Assembly (NCBI GenBank): GCA_028689875.1
Contig: JAQVCG010000017.1
Span: 1-35,541, forward strand
DNA length: 35,541 nucleotides
DNA from: Candidatus Rifleibacteriota bacterium
Lineage (GTDB): Bacteria > Muiribacteriota > Ozemobacteria > Ozemobacterales > Ozemobacteraceae
Direction: 5' to 3'
In this document: one piece after another, positions 7,150 through 14,785 of the stretch
Layout: each line of letters starts with the position of its first letter
How positions within the stretch are numbered: position 1 is the stretch's first letter
Notes under the pieces: generated by a model
The model's input: the letters and a program-made list of their open reading frames with translations, nothing else
Databases searched by the model: none
What the model was told of the DNA's origin: nothing
Program-made: the position numbers and the translations under genes

Positions 7150-8520
7150 TCAGTTCACTATTTTGTCTATGTTGATGAGATAATAGTCTTCTTCGATGTT
7201 TACCTGCGGGTTTAGCGACCAGCGAGTCTTGTAATTCGGAGATCCGCCTTCGAAGGTTACATACAAATAGTGCCCGTCATAGTCGAGGTCTTCGCTGCCT
7301 GCGCCGATTGTAACGGTTTCAGCCCAGTTTTTCGCGTCTGAGAGCTCGTAGCCCGTTGTTTTGTAGGTTTTGCTCTGCCCTTCAGGCTTATAAGATATGA
7401 TCGTGCCCTTTTCGTTTAAGGGGTTTCTGTAAAAGGCCAGCTTGCCATTTTTTGCTCCGTAAGAAATGCTCAGGGCGATATAGTCGTCGCAAACGCTCAT
7501 TCCCTGAACGGATTCGCGGCAGCAAATTACTGCGTCGGGTTTGTGGCCATTTTTAACCGAATCGCCGGACTTGTATTCGTATTTGGTGTTTGAGGTTGGC
7601 ATGCCCTTTGAGTCGGTCAGATAGCCTGATATCCAGGTGCTGCGATTGAAAGGTTTCGATTTGTGGTGCGGTATGGGGGCGTATGAGTCGTCTGATGATT
7701 TAACGAAATCGCCTACCCATAAATACTTACCGTCGAAACTGACAAAACTGGCTTTGCTGTCTGTTTCGTAAATAGCTTTAGCTACAAGCTTTTTGTAAGG
7801 CAAATTGAGGCTTTTAGGTATTCCGGTTGGCTTGGTGTCGGGTTTTTTGGCAGTGTCGTCTTTTATAAAGTCTATGATTGTTTTGGCGTCGAACCCGTAT
7901 ATTTTGCTGCCCGAGGCGGCCCAGATAAATTCGCCCGCAAGTGTGATGCCGCCGGCATGACCGGTATATGCCTTGTCTTCGCTTTGATAAAGCTCAAAAC
8001 GGCAAATAGCTTTTCCTGTTTTGGCGTTTAAAACTACAAGCTGCGATGGTTTTGTGGTCTTTTTGGTGGGATAAAAAGACAAAACGGTGTATGGGTAACT
8101 GTCTTGGTTCTTTTGGTCTGAAGCGGGGCTTATGACTTTGTCACTCAAATAAGTGATGCCTTGGCACACGAATTTCTTGTCGTCGTGTCCCGGTATTTTA
8201 TGTGATTTTGCAACAAATTTTGGCTTTTTGTCGAAAATGTTGTCAATTTTAGCTTCTGCTTTTTCTTTTATTGTTGATGCCCCGTCTTTAATGGCATCTT
8301 TTGCGGTTACAGCAGCTTTTTTGATAGTTTTAGCTATTCTTTTAAAAATGCTGGTCTTTTTGTTTTCACTTTTTTCTGAAGTTTTGGTTTTAGAAACATC
8401 TTCTGAAACCGCCGCCTTTGAACCGTCTGATACTTCGGTATTTACATCAAACAAAGACGCTTCTGAAATGGTGCCGATAAACATGCAAAACAAAACTGCC
8501 AGAATAAATCTTCTTTGCAT
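7150..8520 (-). CDS. Secreted propeller-like protein with Lys-rich helical segment
   Basis: 456 residues; first gene of the leftward operon with the B12-like protein, aroQ and U32. The second ATG (8520) is chosen over 8526 because AGAAAGG lies 8 bases upstream of it. A signal peptide (MQRRFILAVLFCMFIGTISEA) is followed by SLFDVNTEV, resembling the mature start of the LysM protein. Residues about 48-90 form a Lys/Ala-rich amphipathic helix run (FKRIAKTIKKAA, TIKEKAEAKI). The rest is strand-rich with repeat-like turns (LVVLNAKTGKAICRFELY; FVSFDGKYLWVGDF; EDLDYDGHYLYVTFEGG), as in beta-propellers. No known family is recognised. It is probably periplasmic or surface-exposed. Why it heads an operon of cytoplasmic enzymes is unclear. 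Confidence 0.7.
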   Translation of the reverse strand: MQRRFILAVLFCMFIGTISEASLFDVNTEVSDGSKAAVSEDVSKTKTSEKSENKKTSIFKRIAKTIKKAAVTAKDAIKDGASTIKEKAEAKIDNIFDKKPKFVAKSHKIPGHDDKKFVCQGITYLSDKVISPASDQKNQDSYPYTVLSFYPTKKTTKPSQLVVLNAKTGKAICRFELYQSEDKAYTGHAGGITLAGEFIWAASGSKIYGFDAKTIIDFIKDDTAKKPDTKPTGIPKSLNLPYKKLVAKAIYETDSKASFVSFDGKYLWVGDFVKSSDDSYAPIPHHKSKPFNRSTWISGYLTDSKGMPTSNTKYEYKSGDSVKNGHKPDAVICCRESVQGMSVCDDYIALSISYGAKNGKLAFYRNPLNEKGTIISYKPEGQSKTYKTTGYELSDAKNWAETVTIGAGSEDLDYDGHYLYVTFEGGSPNYKTRWSLNPQVNIEEDYYLINIDKIVN

Positions 8521-8573
8521 CGTCATTGCCTTTCTGTTGCTTTCACTTGCTTTATCGCGAGCTTACACTTCTA

Positions 8574-8579
8574 ATTATA
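8574..8579 (-). promoter_or_regulatory. Candidate -10 box of the 7150-8520 operon
   Basis: TATAAT on the minus strand, about 54 bases before the chosen ATG. No convincing -35 box is visible at the normal distance, so this is tentative. Confidence 0.35.
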
Positions 8580-8676
8580 CTATATGAAACGCAAAAAACA
8601 CACAACTTATACGAAAAAGCCAAGATTAAAATGTTATAAGTAAATTTTAAAAATGTACAGACTTTTTGTGAAAAAA

Positions 8677-8685
8677 TGGTATAAT
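8677..8685 (+). promoter_or_regulatory. Extended -10 promoter of an orphan small RNA
   Basis: TGGTATAAT matches the extended -10 consensus TGnTATAAT exactly. The -35 side is weak, as is usual for extended -10 promoters. Predicted start near 8692. Confidence 0.6.
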
Positions 8686-8691
8686 GTAAAC

Positions 8692-8750
8692 AGATGGGCA
8701 AAGTGAGAGATGTGCAAGTTGCTCCGCCAAAAGGTGGAGCTTTTTTTTTT
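8692..8750 (+). ncRNA. Candidate ~59-nt small RNA (orphan transcription unit)
   Basis: This rightward unit sits between two leftward genes and matches no coding sequence. An extended -10 box (8677-8685) predicts a start near 8692. A strong terminator follows: GCTCCGCC (8721-8728), AAAA loop, GGTGGAGC (8733-8740) and ten T's. The 5' part is purine-rich (GGGCAAAGTGAGAGATG). An ATG at 8694 has no ribosome-binding site and its frame runs through the terminator, so translation is unlikely. The RNA would be antisense to any read-through of the facing gene that ends at 8763. It resembles no RNA family I know. Alternatively it is only a promoter/terminator relic. Confidence 0.45.
8721..8750 (+). terminator. 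Strong rho-independent terminator (rightward)
   Basis: An 8-bp GC-rich stem with one G-U pair and a 4-base loop is followed by ten T's. The T run is only on the plus-strand side, so it does not serve the leftward gene at 8763-9731. Confidence 0.85.
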
Positions 8751-8762
8751 ACCTGTCTAGAC

Positions 8763-9731
8763 TTATCGTTTGCGCCTTAGTCTTGCTACATAGTCATTCC
8801 AAGCTTTTTGAATATAACCGGGAAGTTTTTGCTTCGATCTTTTTGTGCTTGGACTTATAACAGTTGCCGAAGGAGATGCGCTTAATCTCGCTATTAGAGC
8901 GTCGTTTTTGTCGACTACATCTATAACCGTTGCGCCGTTATAGTTGTATTTTCGGTAAATTCTTTTGACAGCAGGGGGCGGAACGGCAAGTTTCCCGCCT
9001 ATTACAACCGGAGACGGGGCGTGAATAATCAGCCCGCTGACATCTCTCGGAGTAATATAAGAAGGAATTACGTATTCGTCTCTGTCGCCGATATAATCTG
9101 CTATAATTTGCTTGAATCCAAGTCCTGCAATGTTTTTCAGAAATCGTGCAACGCTGTAGTATTTAGAATCTTTTGCGATTGAGTTAAGATCCATGCCGCG
9201 CGGCGCAATTTTTTCTTCGATTACCATTACTATAGGCCCGTAAAATCTTGCCACACCAATATTCGGCGAAGTAAAAATGAAATGGCTTTCAGCGCTTACA
9301 AGATTTTGATTTTTTGCATTTACGTATAGTTCTTTTGTTGATTCGAGTGTGTCGAAAATTTTCATCAGAGTTTTAGTATGCAATATTTTAGCCTTGTTAA
9401 AGGATTCTGATTCGCTGTTTCCTTCTTTGGCCAGTTTTGCAATTATAGAGCGCATTCCGTGTGAATTGCAGATGGTATCGGTTAAAAAATGAAACCCAAG
9501 CAACTCTTCTTTGTCGATTTTGTCGGCTTTTCGCGAACCAAATCCCCTGTAAAGCACCGAAAAATAGCCGTCAGAGATTCTTTTAACGGCTGTTTTCGAA
9601 TTCATGGAATACATTGATATTTCGTTATCTGTAACGGATTGTGCATATACTGACGAATTGTTTCCGGCCATTATAAGGGCGCACAAACTTAAAGAAAGAA
9701 AAAATCTTTGAGCCATTTTTTTTATCTGCAT
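8763..9731 (-). CDS. Secreted protein of unknown function
   Basis: 322 residues; I do not recognise a family. The ATG at 9731 has GAAGG 8 bases upstream. A signal peptide is evident (basic MQIKKMAQR, core FFLSLSLCALIMAG, then SSVYAQS). The mature protein is mixed helix/strand with no repeats. Notable segments are HFLTDTICNSHGMRS, a Pro/Val-rich middle (IIHAPSPVVIGGKLAVPPPAVKR) and a very basic C-terminus (SKQKLPGYIQKAW ... ARLRRKR). The basic tail could bind a polyanion such as nucleic acid or an acidic envelope polymer. It is a single-gene unit divergent from the small membrane protein gene at 9837. Both promoters lie in the 105-base gap. Confidence 0.6.
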   Translation of the reverse strand: MQIKKMAQRFFLSLSLCALIMAGNNSSVYAQSVTDNEISMYSMNSKTAVKRISDGYFSVLYRGFGSRKADKIDKEELLGFHFLTDTICNSHGMRSIIAKLAKEGNSESESFNKAKILHTKTLMKIFDTLESTKELYVNAKNQNLVSAESHFIFTSPNIGVARFYGPIVMVIEEKIAPRGMDLNSIAKDSKYYSVARFLKNIAGLGFKQIIADYIGDRDEYVIPSYITPRDVSGLIIHAPSPVVIGGKLAVPPPAVKRIYRKYNYNGATVIDVVDKNDALIARLSASPSATVISPSTKRSKQKLPGYIQKAWNDYVARLRRKR

Positions 9732-9753
9732 TAATTTACCTTCATATAAAAAT

Positions 9754-9781
9754 TTGACAATAGTTAATTATATCATATATT
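9754..9781 (+). promoter_or_regulatory. Promoter of the small membrane protein gene
   Basis: A perfect -35 box TTGACA (9754-9759) is followed after 16 bases by TATATT (9776-9781). The predicted start near 9788 gives a leader of about 50 bases. Confidence 0.6.
9767..9772 (-). promoter_or_regulatory. Candidate -10 box of the 8763-9731 gene
   Basis: TATAAT on the minus strand inside the spacer of the opposing promoter, so the two divergent promoters overlap. No good -35 box is seen. Confidence 0.35.
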
Positions 9782-9836
9782 CCATTTTTATGTGTATACT
9801 TATAGAAGTATCAATAAGAAACTAAAGGAGACCATG

Positions 9837-10220
9837 ATGTTGTCACTTATATTTACGACAATTGTATTTGCTTTAATCTCAATTTTTCTGCCCGGCTTTC
9901 AGGTAAAGGGCAGCAAGCTTAATTTAGTTTGGCTTGCTTTGGGCTATCTTATTCTTTTAGCTCTCAGCAATTTAATTCTTTTGCCTGTTACAGGCATCTT
10001 GGGTTTCTTGTTAAAGATAATCAGCATCATTCCGATAATTGGGCCTGCAATTGCGGGAGCCGGACAATTGGTTGCCGCGTTTGTGCTTACTTTCGGTTTG
10101 ACGCTGATTCTTTTGATTATTCTCGATGCCGTAATGGATAGCTTTGAAATGAGATCTAAATGGGTAGCCCTTTTAGCTTCACTTATTCTGTCCGTGGTCA
10201 GAGTGATATTTTTGATTTAA
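9837..10220 (+). CDS. Small four-helix membrane protein, phage-holin-4/YvlD-like
   Basis: 127 residues, almost entirely hydrophobic, with about four membrane segments: [37 protein letters not shown], an [18 protein letters not shown] stretch, and [18 protein letters not shown]. The pattern 'FLPGFQVKG' followed by an '[14 protein letters not shown]' segment resembles the PF04020 (YvlD/'four-TMS holin') family of small bacterial inner-membrane proteins. That is a resemblance judged by eye. The second ATG of the MM pair (9837) is preferred because AAGGAG (9825-9830) is 6 bases away, against 3 for 9834. Its stop overlaps the stop of the facing thiolase by 4 bases, so neither gene has an intergenic terminator. 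The role is unknown. Confidence 0.6.
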   Translation: MLSLIFTTIVFALISIFLPGFQVKGSKLNLVWLALGYLILLALSNLILLPVTGILGFLLKIISIIPIIGPAIAGAGQLVAAFVLTFGLTLILLIILDAVMDSFEMRSKWVALLASLILSVVRVIFLI

Positions 10221-11395
10221 AGCTTTTCCACCAACATGGCTACACCCATGCCGCCGCCGACGCAAAGAGTTGCCAAACCCTTTGTCTTGTTGGCGTGTTT
10301 CAATTCATGAATAAGGGTTGTCAGAATTCTGGCACCTGAACAGCCGATTGGGTGTCCGATTGCAATAGCGCCGCCGTTTACGTTAACTTTGCTCATGTCA
10401 AAGCCCAGTTCTTTAGAAACGGCTAATGATTGGCTTGCAAAAGCTTCGTTTGCTTCTATCCTGTCGAGGTCTTCGATTTTCCAGCCTGCTTTTGCAAGTG
10501 CAGCTTTAGTAGCAGTGATGGGGCCTAATCCCATAACATTCGGATCAATTGCTGTTGTTGCGTAAGAAACTATTTTGGCTATTGGTTTAAGGCCGTGTTT
10601 TTTTACAAATTCAGCAGATGCTACAATAACTGAGGCTGCTCCGTCGTTAATGCCGGATGCGTTGCCTGCTGTAACGGTGCCGTCTTTTTTAAATGCGGGT
10701 TTTAGCTTGCTGAGGGCTTCAATAGTGGTTTGTGGTCTGAAGTGTTCGTCTTTTTTGAAAATAATGGGGTCGCCTTTTCTTTGAGGAATTTCGACCGGCA
10801 CTACTTCTTCGTCGAATTTGCCGGCTTCCCAGGCAGCAGCTGTTTTTTGCTGGCTTTCAACGGCAAATTTATCTTGTTCTTCTCTTGAAAGGTTATACTT
10901 TTCGGCAACTCTTTCGGCAGTAAGGCCCATATGTTCTTTTGAAAAAGCATCTGTGAGACCGTCTAATACAAGAGAGTCTGTCATTGTCATATTGCCTAAA
11001 TTAAGGCCCGGTCTTACTTGTGCGAGGTGTGGGGCCATGCTCATGCTTTCCATACCGCCCGCAACGATACAATCAGCGCTGCCGGCTTTTATCATGTCGG
11101 CGGCTAATGCTATGCTTTTGAGACCTGAACCACAAATTTGGTTGATTGTCCAAGCGGGAACAGTTTCCGGAATTCCTGCACCAATTGATGCCTGACGTGC
11201 CGGACCTTGTGCCTGACCTGCCATTAGAACGTTACCCATGATGACTTCATTAACCTGTTCGGGTTTAACGTTTGCTCTATTTAGGGCTTCTTTGATTACA
11301 ATGGTGCCTAATTTGGCTGCAGGCACTGTTTTTAAGCTTCCCATAAGGGTGCCGACTGCGGTTCTTACTGCACTTAATATATAGATTTCGCTCAT
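10217..11395 (-). CDS. Acetyl-CoA acetyltransferase (thiolase)
   Basis: 392 residues, standard for a biosynthetic/degradative thiolase II. It interconverts two acetyl-CoA with acetoacetyl-CoA plus CoA. The catalytic set is complete: nucleophile Cys in ICGSGLKSI (about residue 88), NEAFA, base His in [13 protein letters not shown], and second Cys in [20 protein letters not shown] is also typical. GGAGA upstream supports the ATG. It follows the two CoA-transferase subunits in the same direction, with 23 bases to subunit B. The trio mirrors atoDAB, implying acetoacetate or butyrate-type short-chain acid metabolism. The direction of flux cannot be told from sequence. The 3' end overlaps the facing membrane-protein gene by 4 bases. 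Confidence 0.95.
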   Translation of the reverse strand: MSEIYILSAVRTAVGTLMGSLKTVPAAKLGTIVIKEALNRANVKPEQVNEVIMGNVLMAGQAQGPARQASIGAGIPETVPAWTINQICGSGLKSIALAADMIKAGSADCIVAGGMESMSMAPHLAQVRPGLNLGNMTMTDSLVLDGLTDAFSKEHMGLTAERVAEKYNLSREEQDKFAVESQQKTAAAWEAGKFDEEVVPVEIPQRKGDPIIFKKDEHFRPQTTIEALSKLKPAFKKDGTVTAGNASGINDGAASVIVASAEFVKKHGLKPIAKIVSYATTAIDPNVMGLGPITATKAALAKAGWKIEDLDRIEANEAFASQSLAVSKELGFDMSKVNVNGGAIAIGHPIGCSGARILTTLIHELKHANKTKGLATLCVGGGMGVAMLVEKL

Positions 11396-11418
11396 TTCTT
11401 TTCTCCTTGATGAGTGTT

Positions 11419-12090
11419 TTAGTCAATATCCATTACTTTTAAGTCTTCTTCAACAACAATGAAGTCTGCTTCTGTATTAGCTCTGATTTCTTCGATGCTG
11501 CTGTCTTTATTATATTCACTTAGGAATAGTCCGCCCGATGTTACTTTGAATACAGCTAATTCTGTAACAATCATATTAACAACGTGTTTGGCGGTTAACG
11601 GGAGTTTGCATTTTTTTAGAATTTTTGATCTGCCTCGTTCTGTGTGAAGAGTAGAAACAATAACATTTTTTGCTCCGACTACGAGGTCCATTGCTCCGCC
11701 CATACCGGGAACTTTTTTACCGGGGATTATCCAGTTTGAAAGGCTTCCTTCTTGGTCAACTTCTAGGGCGCCTAATACTGTGTATTCAACGTGTTTGCCT
11801 CTGATAAGGGCAAAAGATGTTGCAGAGTCAAAATAGCAGCCATATGGCATTACAGTTACATAAGCGCCGCCTGCATTTGTTATTTCGCGGTTTTCCTTAG
11901 CGAGTTCAGCTACGGGACCCATGCCTATTATTCCGTTTTCTGACTGAAAAATAACGTTTATATCTTTAGGAATATAATTTGTTACCATCGTTGGCAGGCC
12001 GATTCCCAAATTTACGAGCTGATTGTTTTTAAATTCACGGGCAATTCTTTTTGCGATAATTGTTTTTGCAAGATTTACATCTTCTATCAT
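11419..12090 (-). CDS. atoA: 3-oxoacid/acetoacetate CoA-transferase, subunit B
   Basis: 223 residues, close to E. coli AtoA. It carries the catalytic glutamate in [12 protein letters not shown], which forms the glutamyl-CoA thioester intermediate. Further family motifs are [34 protein letters not shown] and [18 protein letters not shown]. With subunit A it forms the heterotetrameric family I CoA-transferase that swaps CoA between acetoacetyl-CoA (or butyryl-CoA) and a free acid such as acetate or succinate. The ribosome-binding site GGGAGG is 6 bases before the ATG. It lies 15 bases after subunit A. The acid partner cannot be decided from sequence; ScoB/CtfB are alternative names. Confidence 0.93.
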   Translation of the reverse strand: MIEDVNLAKTIIAKRIAREFKNNQLVNLGIGLPTMVTNYIPKDINVIFQSENGIIGMGPVAELAKENREITNAGGAYVTVMPYGCYFDSATSFALIRGKHVEYTVLGALEVDQEGSLSNWIIPGKKVPGMGGAMDLVVGAKNVIVSTLHTERGRSKILKKCKLPLTAKHVVNMIVTELAVFKVTSGGLFLSEYNKDSSIEEIRANTEADFIVVEEDLKVMDID

Positions 12091-12105
12091 AATAGTCCTC
12101 CCGGC

Positions 12106-12765
12106 TTATTGTTTTTCAGGTGCGTAAATATGTGTTATAAGAGGTGACGGTGTCATAACCAACTCAGGCTGAATTTCGCCGATATCGACCAGTTTTTGTG
12201 CTTCGACGATAACGGTGTCGGCGGCCATTGCCATAAGTGGATTAAAATTGCGTGTGGTAGCGTTATAAACAACGTTCCCTGCTTTGTCGACGATGCTGCC
12301 GTAAATAAGTGCAAGTTCAGCGCGAATAGGCATTTCAAGCAGGTAGTCAACTCCGTCTATGGTTATTTTCTGTTTGCCTTCTTCGACGATTGTGCCAACG
12401 CCGGTTGGTGTCAGAAAACCCCCGAGACCGGAACCGCCGCATCTGATGCGTTCTACTAATGTGCCTTGAGGTACTAAATCAACTTTAAGGTCGCCTTCGA
12501 ACATTTGTCTGCCTGTTTCGGGGTTTGTGCCTATATGCGAAACAATAACGTGTGATACTTGCCTGAGCGTTATGAGACGGCCGAGTCCGCGGTCAGAAAA
12601 TGCTGTGTCATTTGCGATAATAGTTAGGTTTTTTACACCTTTTTCAAGTACGATGTCTATCAGTCTTTCGGGTGTACCACAGGCGATAAACCCTCCAATC
12701 ATGATGGTCATGTCGTCTTTTAGCAGGTCAGAAATTTCCTCTTTGCTGATAATTTTGTTGAACAT
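12106..12765 (-). CDS. atoD: 3-oxoacid/acetoacetate CoA-transferase, subunit A
   Basis: 219 residues and very close to E. coli AtoD throughout: MIGGFIACGTPERLID, TIIANDTAFSDRGLG, SHIGTNPETGRQMFEG, LVPQGTLVERIRCGGSGLGG, FLTPTGVGTIVEEGKQ and RNFNPLMAMAADTVIVE. This subunit provides the CoA-binding half of the active site. It is the first gene of the atoD-atoA-thiolase operon. AAAGG lies 8 bases before the ATG. The leader holds a small hairpin (CCCGC/GCGGG, 12783-12797) and the perfect palindrome CATGAGCTCATG (12813-12824), a possible regulator site. The operon is divergent from pyk. Confidence 0.94.
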   Translation of the reverse strand: MFNKIISKEEISDLLKDDMTIMIGGFIACGTPERLIDIVLEKGVKNLTIIANDTAFSDRGLGRLITLRQVSHVIVSHIGTNPETGRQMFEGDLKVDLVPQGTLVERIRCGGSGLGGFLTPTGVGTIVEEGKQKITIDGVDYLLEMPIRAELALIYGSIVDKAGNVVYNATTRNFNPLMAMAADTVIVEAQKLVDIGEIQPELVMTPSPLITHIYAPEKQ

Positions 12766-12812
12766 CTACTAAACCTTTCTTTCCCGCATGCAGCGGGTAT
12801 TTTCGTGAGTTC

Positions 12813-12824
12813 CATGAGCTCATG
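12813..12824. promoter_or_regulatory. Candidate operator palindrome upstream of the ato operon
   Basis: CATGAGCTCATG is a perfect 12-base palindrome in the divergent atoD-pyk gap. It lies just downstream of a weak minus-strand -10 candidate (TATGAT, 12843-12838), where a repressor could block transcription. No regulator gene is adjacent. Confidence 0.3.
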
Positions 12825-12905
12825 TTGCAAAAAGTCTATCATATAAAGATGATTAGTGCATCTAAAAACTTAACCATACTTTGAAAGCGGTTTGCCCCGT
12901 ATAGG

Positions 12906-12934
12906 TTGCTTTAAAATCTAAAAACTATTACAAT
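12906..12934 (+). promoter_or_regulatory. Candidate promoter of pyk
   Basis: TTGCTT (12906-12911) and TACAAT (12929-12934) with 17-base spacing. The leader would be about 35 bases. Confidence 0.5.
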
Positions 12935-12976
12935 ATGCCCAACAAAAACCGGCTAAATTAAAATGGAGAAAATATT

Positions 12977-14386
12977 TTGAAGCGAACAAAAATTGTTGCG
13001 ACCCTCGGACCTTCCTCTTCAGATCCTGCAGTCATCGAAAAAATGATTAATGCCGGAGCCAATGTTTTTAGATTGAACTTTTCACATGGCAATCATGAAG
13101 GCCATTTAAAAAATATAAAACAGATACGTGAGATTTCAGAAAAAACCGGCATTTATGTTGGTATTTTAGGCGACCTGTGCGGCCCTAAGATTCGCGTAGG
13201 TAAGTTTGAGTCAGGTTTTGCGGTGCTCGAAATGGGAGATCATTTCTTTTTGAGCGAAGATCCGCTTTGTGTCGGCACTAAAGAGGGGATCGGCACTTCT
13301 TACCCATACCTTACAAAAGATATTAAACCCGGTAATATTGTTTTGCTTGACGATGGCAATATAATGCTTGAAGCTTTGTACCCCGAAAATAACCGGTATT
13401 ATTTCAGGGTGCTTGCGGGTGGGGTGCTAAAAGATAAAAAGGGCCTAAATATGCCCGGAATAAATCTCAGCGTTGAAACCATAACTCAAAAAGATAAAGA
13501 AGATTTGCGATTTATTATCGAAAACGGCTTGGATTTCGTAGCTTTGAGTTTTGTGCGCCGTGCTCAGGATGTTATTGAATTGAAACAGCTGTTAAACGGT
13601 GCAGACTTGAGGATTATCGCAAAAATAGAAAAACCCGAGGCCATTTCCGAACTTGACAAAATATTAGACAACTGCGAAGGCGTGATGATAGCACGCGGAG
13701 ATTTGGGCGTTGAATTGCCCATTCAGTCTGTTCCGGCTATTCAGAAACAAATTTTGAAAAGATGCAGCGATAGGGGCAAAACCGTAATAACCGCAACGCA
13801 AATGCTTGAATCAATGATGGAAAACCAGATACCCACAAGAGCCGAAACGACAGACGTTTATAATGCAATTGTGGACGGCAGCGATGCGGTAATGCTTTCG
13901 GGCGAGACAGCAGCGGGAAAGCACCCTGTTAAAGCGGTTAAAATGATGGCTGATATTGCCTTAGAAGCCGAAAAGGCGGTCGGAGCGATAAATTTTCATT
14001 ATATTTTGCCGGGAGTAGAGCGAAAACTCGAAGAAGTAATGGCTCAGTGTGCTTGCGAAGCTTCTTATAATGCTTATTCGAAGGCTATAGTTACTTTTAC
14101 TCACAGCGGAAACACAGCCCTTAATATATCAAAATATCATCCGTCTACGCTGATATTTGCGTTAACACCATTTCAAAAAACCTGCAGACGCCTCGCGTTG
14201 AGCTGGGGGGTTATGCCGGTTATTGTGAAAGATATGAAATCAACAGACGAAATGCTTGAAGAAGCCGAACAGGTCATGAAAAGACTCGAAGTGGTTAAAC
14301 CGGGTGATATTTTTACTATGGTGGCAGGCTTGCCTATTGGCTTTGTGGGCAACACAAACTTTATGAAACTGCATAAAGTTAAGTAA
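12977..14386 (+). CDS. pyk: Pyruvate kinase
   Basis: 469 residues, a full-length short-form enzyme lacking the extra C-terminal PEP-utiliser domain seen in some Firmicutes. It makes pyruvate and ATP from phosphoenolpyruvate and ADP. Motifs in order: KIVATLGPSS, RLNFSHG, GDLCGPKIRVG, IAKIEKPEAI (catalytic Lys), MIARGDLGVELP (metal-binding region), TATQMLESM and RAETTDVYNAIVDGSDAVMLSGETAAGKHP. The start is TTG at 12977, with GGAGAA (12965-12970) 6 bases upstream; no in-frame ATG is suitable. A five-codon ATG frame (12963-12980) ends on this TTG, but it has no ribosome-binding site of its own. Its pyruvate feeds the oxidoreductase encoded at 30621-34187. No terminator is seen before the facing tRNA. 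Confidence 0.97.
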   Translation: MKRTKIVATLGPSSSDPAVIEKMINAGANVFRLNFSHGNHEGHLKNIKQIREISEKTGIYVGILGDLCGPKIRVGKFESGFAVLEMGDHFFLSEDPLCVGTKEGIGTSYPYLTKDIKPGNIVLLDDGNIMLEALYPENNRYYFRVLAGGVLKDKKGLNMPGINLSVETITQKDKEDLRFIIENGLDFVALSFVRRAQDVIELKQLLNGADLRIIAKIEKPEAISELDKILDNCEGVMIARGDLGVELPIQSVPAIQKQILKRCSDRGKTVITATQMLESMMENQIPTRAETTDVYNAIVDGSDAVMLSGETAAGKHPVKAVKMMADIALEAEKAVGAINFHYILPGVERKLEEVMAQCACEASYNAYSKAIVTFTHSGNTALNISKYHPSTLIFALTPFQKTCRRLALSWGVMPVIVKDMKSTDEMLEEAEQVMKRLEVVKPGDIFTMVAGLPIGFVGNTNFMKLHKVK

Positions 14387-14401
14387 AGAAGGCATAAAAA
14401 A

Positions 14402-14474
14402 AGCGAGATACGGGACTCGAACCCGCAACTTTCACCTTGGAAGGGTGACACTCTACCAATTGAGTTAATCTCGC
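14402..14474 (-). tRNA. tRNA-Gly (anticodon UCC)
   Basis: A complete 73-nt cloverleaf is on the minus strand. It has a 7-bp acceptor stem GCGAGAT/ATCTCGC, D stem ACTC/GAGT, anticodon stem TCACC/GGTGA with loop CTTCCAA (anticodon UCC at 14441-14439, reading GGA and GGG), a 5-base variable loop, and T stem GCGGG/CCCGT with TTCGAGT loop. The discriminator base is U, normal for tRNA-Gly. CCA is not encoded, so a CCA-adding enzyme is required. Seven T's start at the discriminator, so termination may occur at once. It faces pyk with 15 bases between. Confidence 0.95.
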
Positions 14475-14483
14475 GATGAACAG

Positions 14484-14512
14484 ATAATACCACTCAAATT
14501 TGAAAAATGCAA
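14484..14512 (-). promoter_or_regulatory. Promoter of tRNA-Gly
   Basis: On the minus strand, TTGCAT (14512-14507) and TATTAT (14489-14484) are spaced 17 bases. The start would fall just a few bases before the tRNA 5' end. Confidence 0.6.
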
Positions 14513-14698
14513 GAATATTTCTAAAAAAAAGAACGGCGAAATTTTTTTTGGAGTTGAGCTGTAACAAATTATGTGGCTCGAACGTAAAAACAGCAGGGAT
14601 ACATAAAAAAATGCTAATGTCAGAATAAGTGTGTGCCGATTTACGTTCTGCGGATGTGTAGCTTTTTGAAATATTTATTAAAATACATCAAAAAAAGG
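14513..14698. other. Gene-free AT-rich stretch before the acidic-protein promoter
   Basis: The gap 14475-14785 holds the tRNA promoter, then this stretch, then the acidic-protein promoter. I see no gene here. A 9-base inverted repeat, GAACGTAAA (14580-14588) and TTTACGTTC (14640-14648), encloses 51 bases. The last 30 bases are very A/T-rich and could act as an UP element. Confidence 0.4.
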
Positions 14699-14728
14699 TT
14701 GACACGTTTTTTGAAGTATGTCTATATT
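14699..14728 (+). promoter_or_regulatory. Strong promoter of the acidic protein gene
   Basis: Perfect TTGACA (14699-14704), 18-base spacer, TATATT (14723-14728), preceded by an A/T-rich UP-like tract at about 14668-14697. It suggests high expression. Confidence 0.65.
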
Positions 14729-14785
14729 GCAAATGTAATTATGAGTACAAATGATAACGCTTGATACTAGAAAGGATTTATCGTC

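Noticed and set aside
8694-8760. Possible micro-peptide starting with ATG inside the small RNA
   Set aside because: No ribosome-binding sequence, and the frame reads through the terminator stem and T run.
14580-14648. 9-base inverted repeat GAACGTAAA/TTTACGTTC with 51-base spacing
   Set aside because: Could be chance in AT-rich DNA. No mobile-element gene, target duplication or RNA fold supports it.
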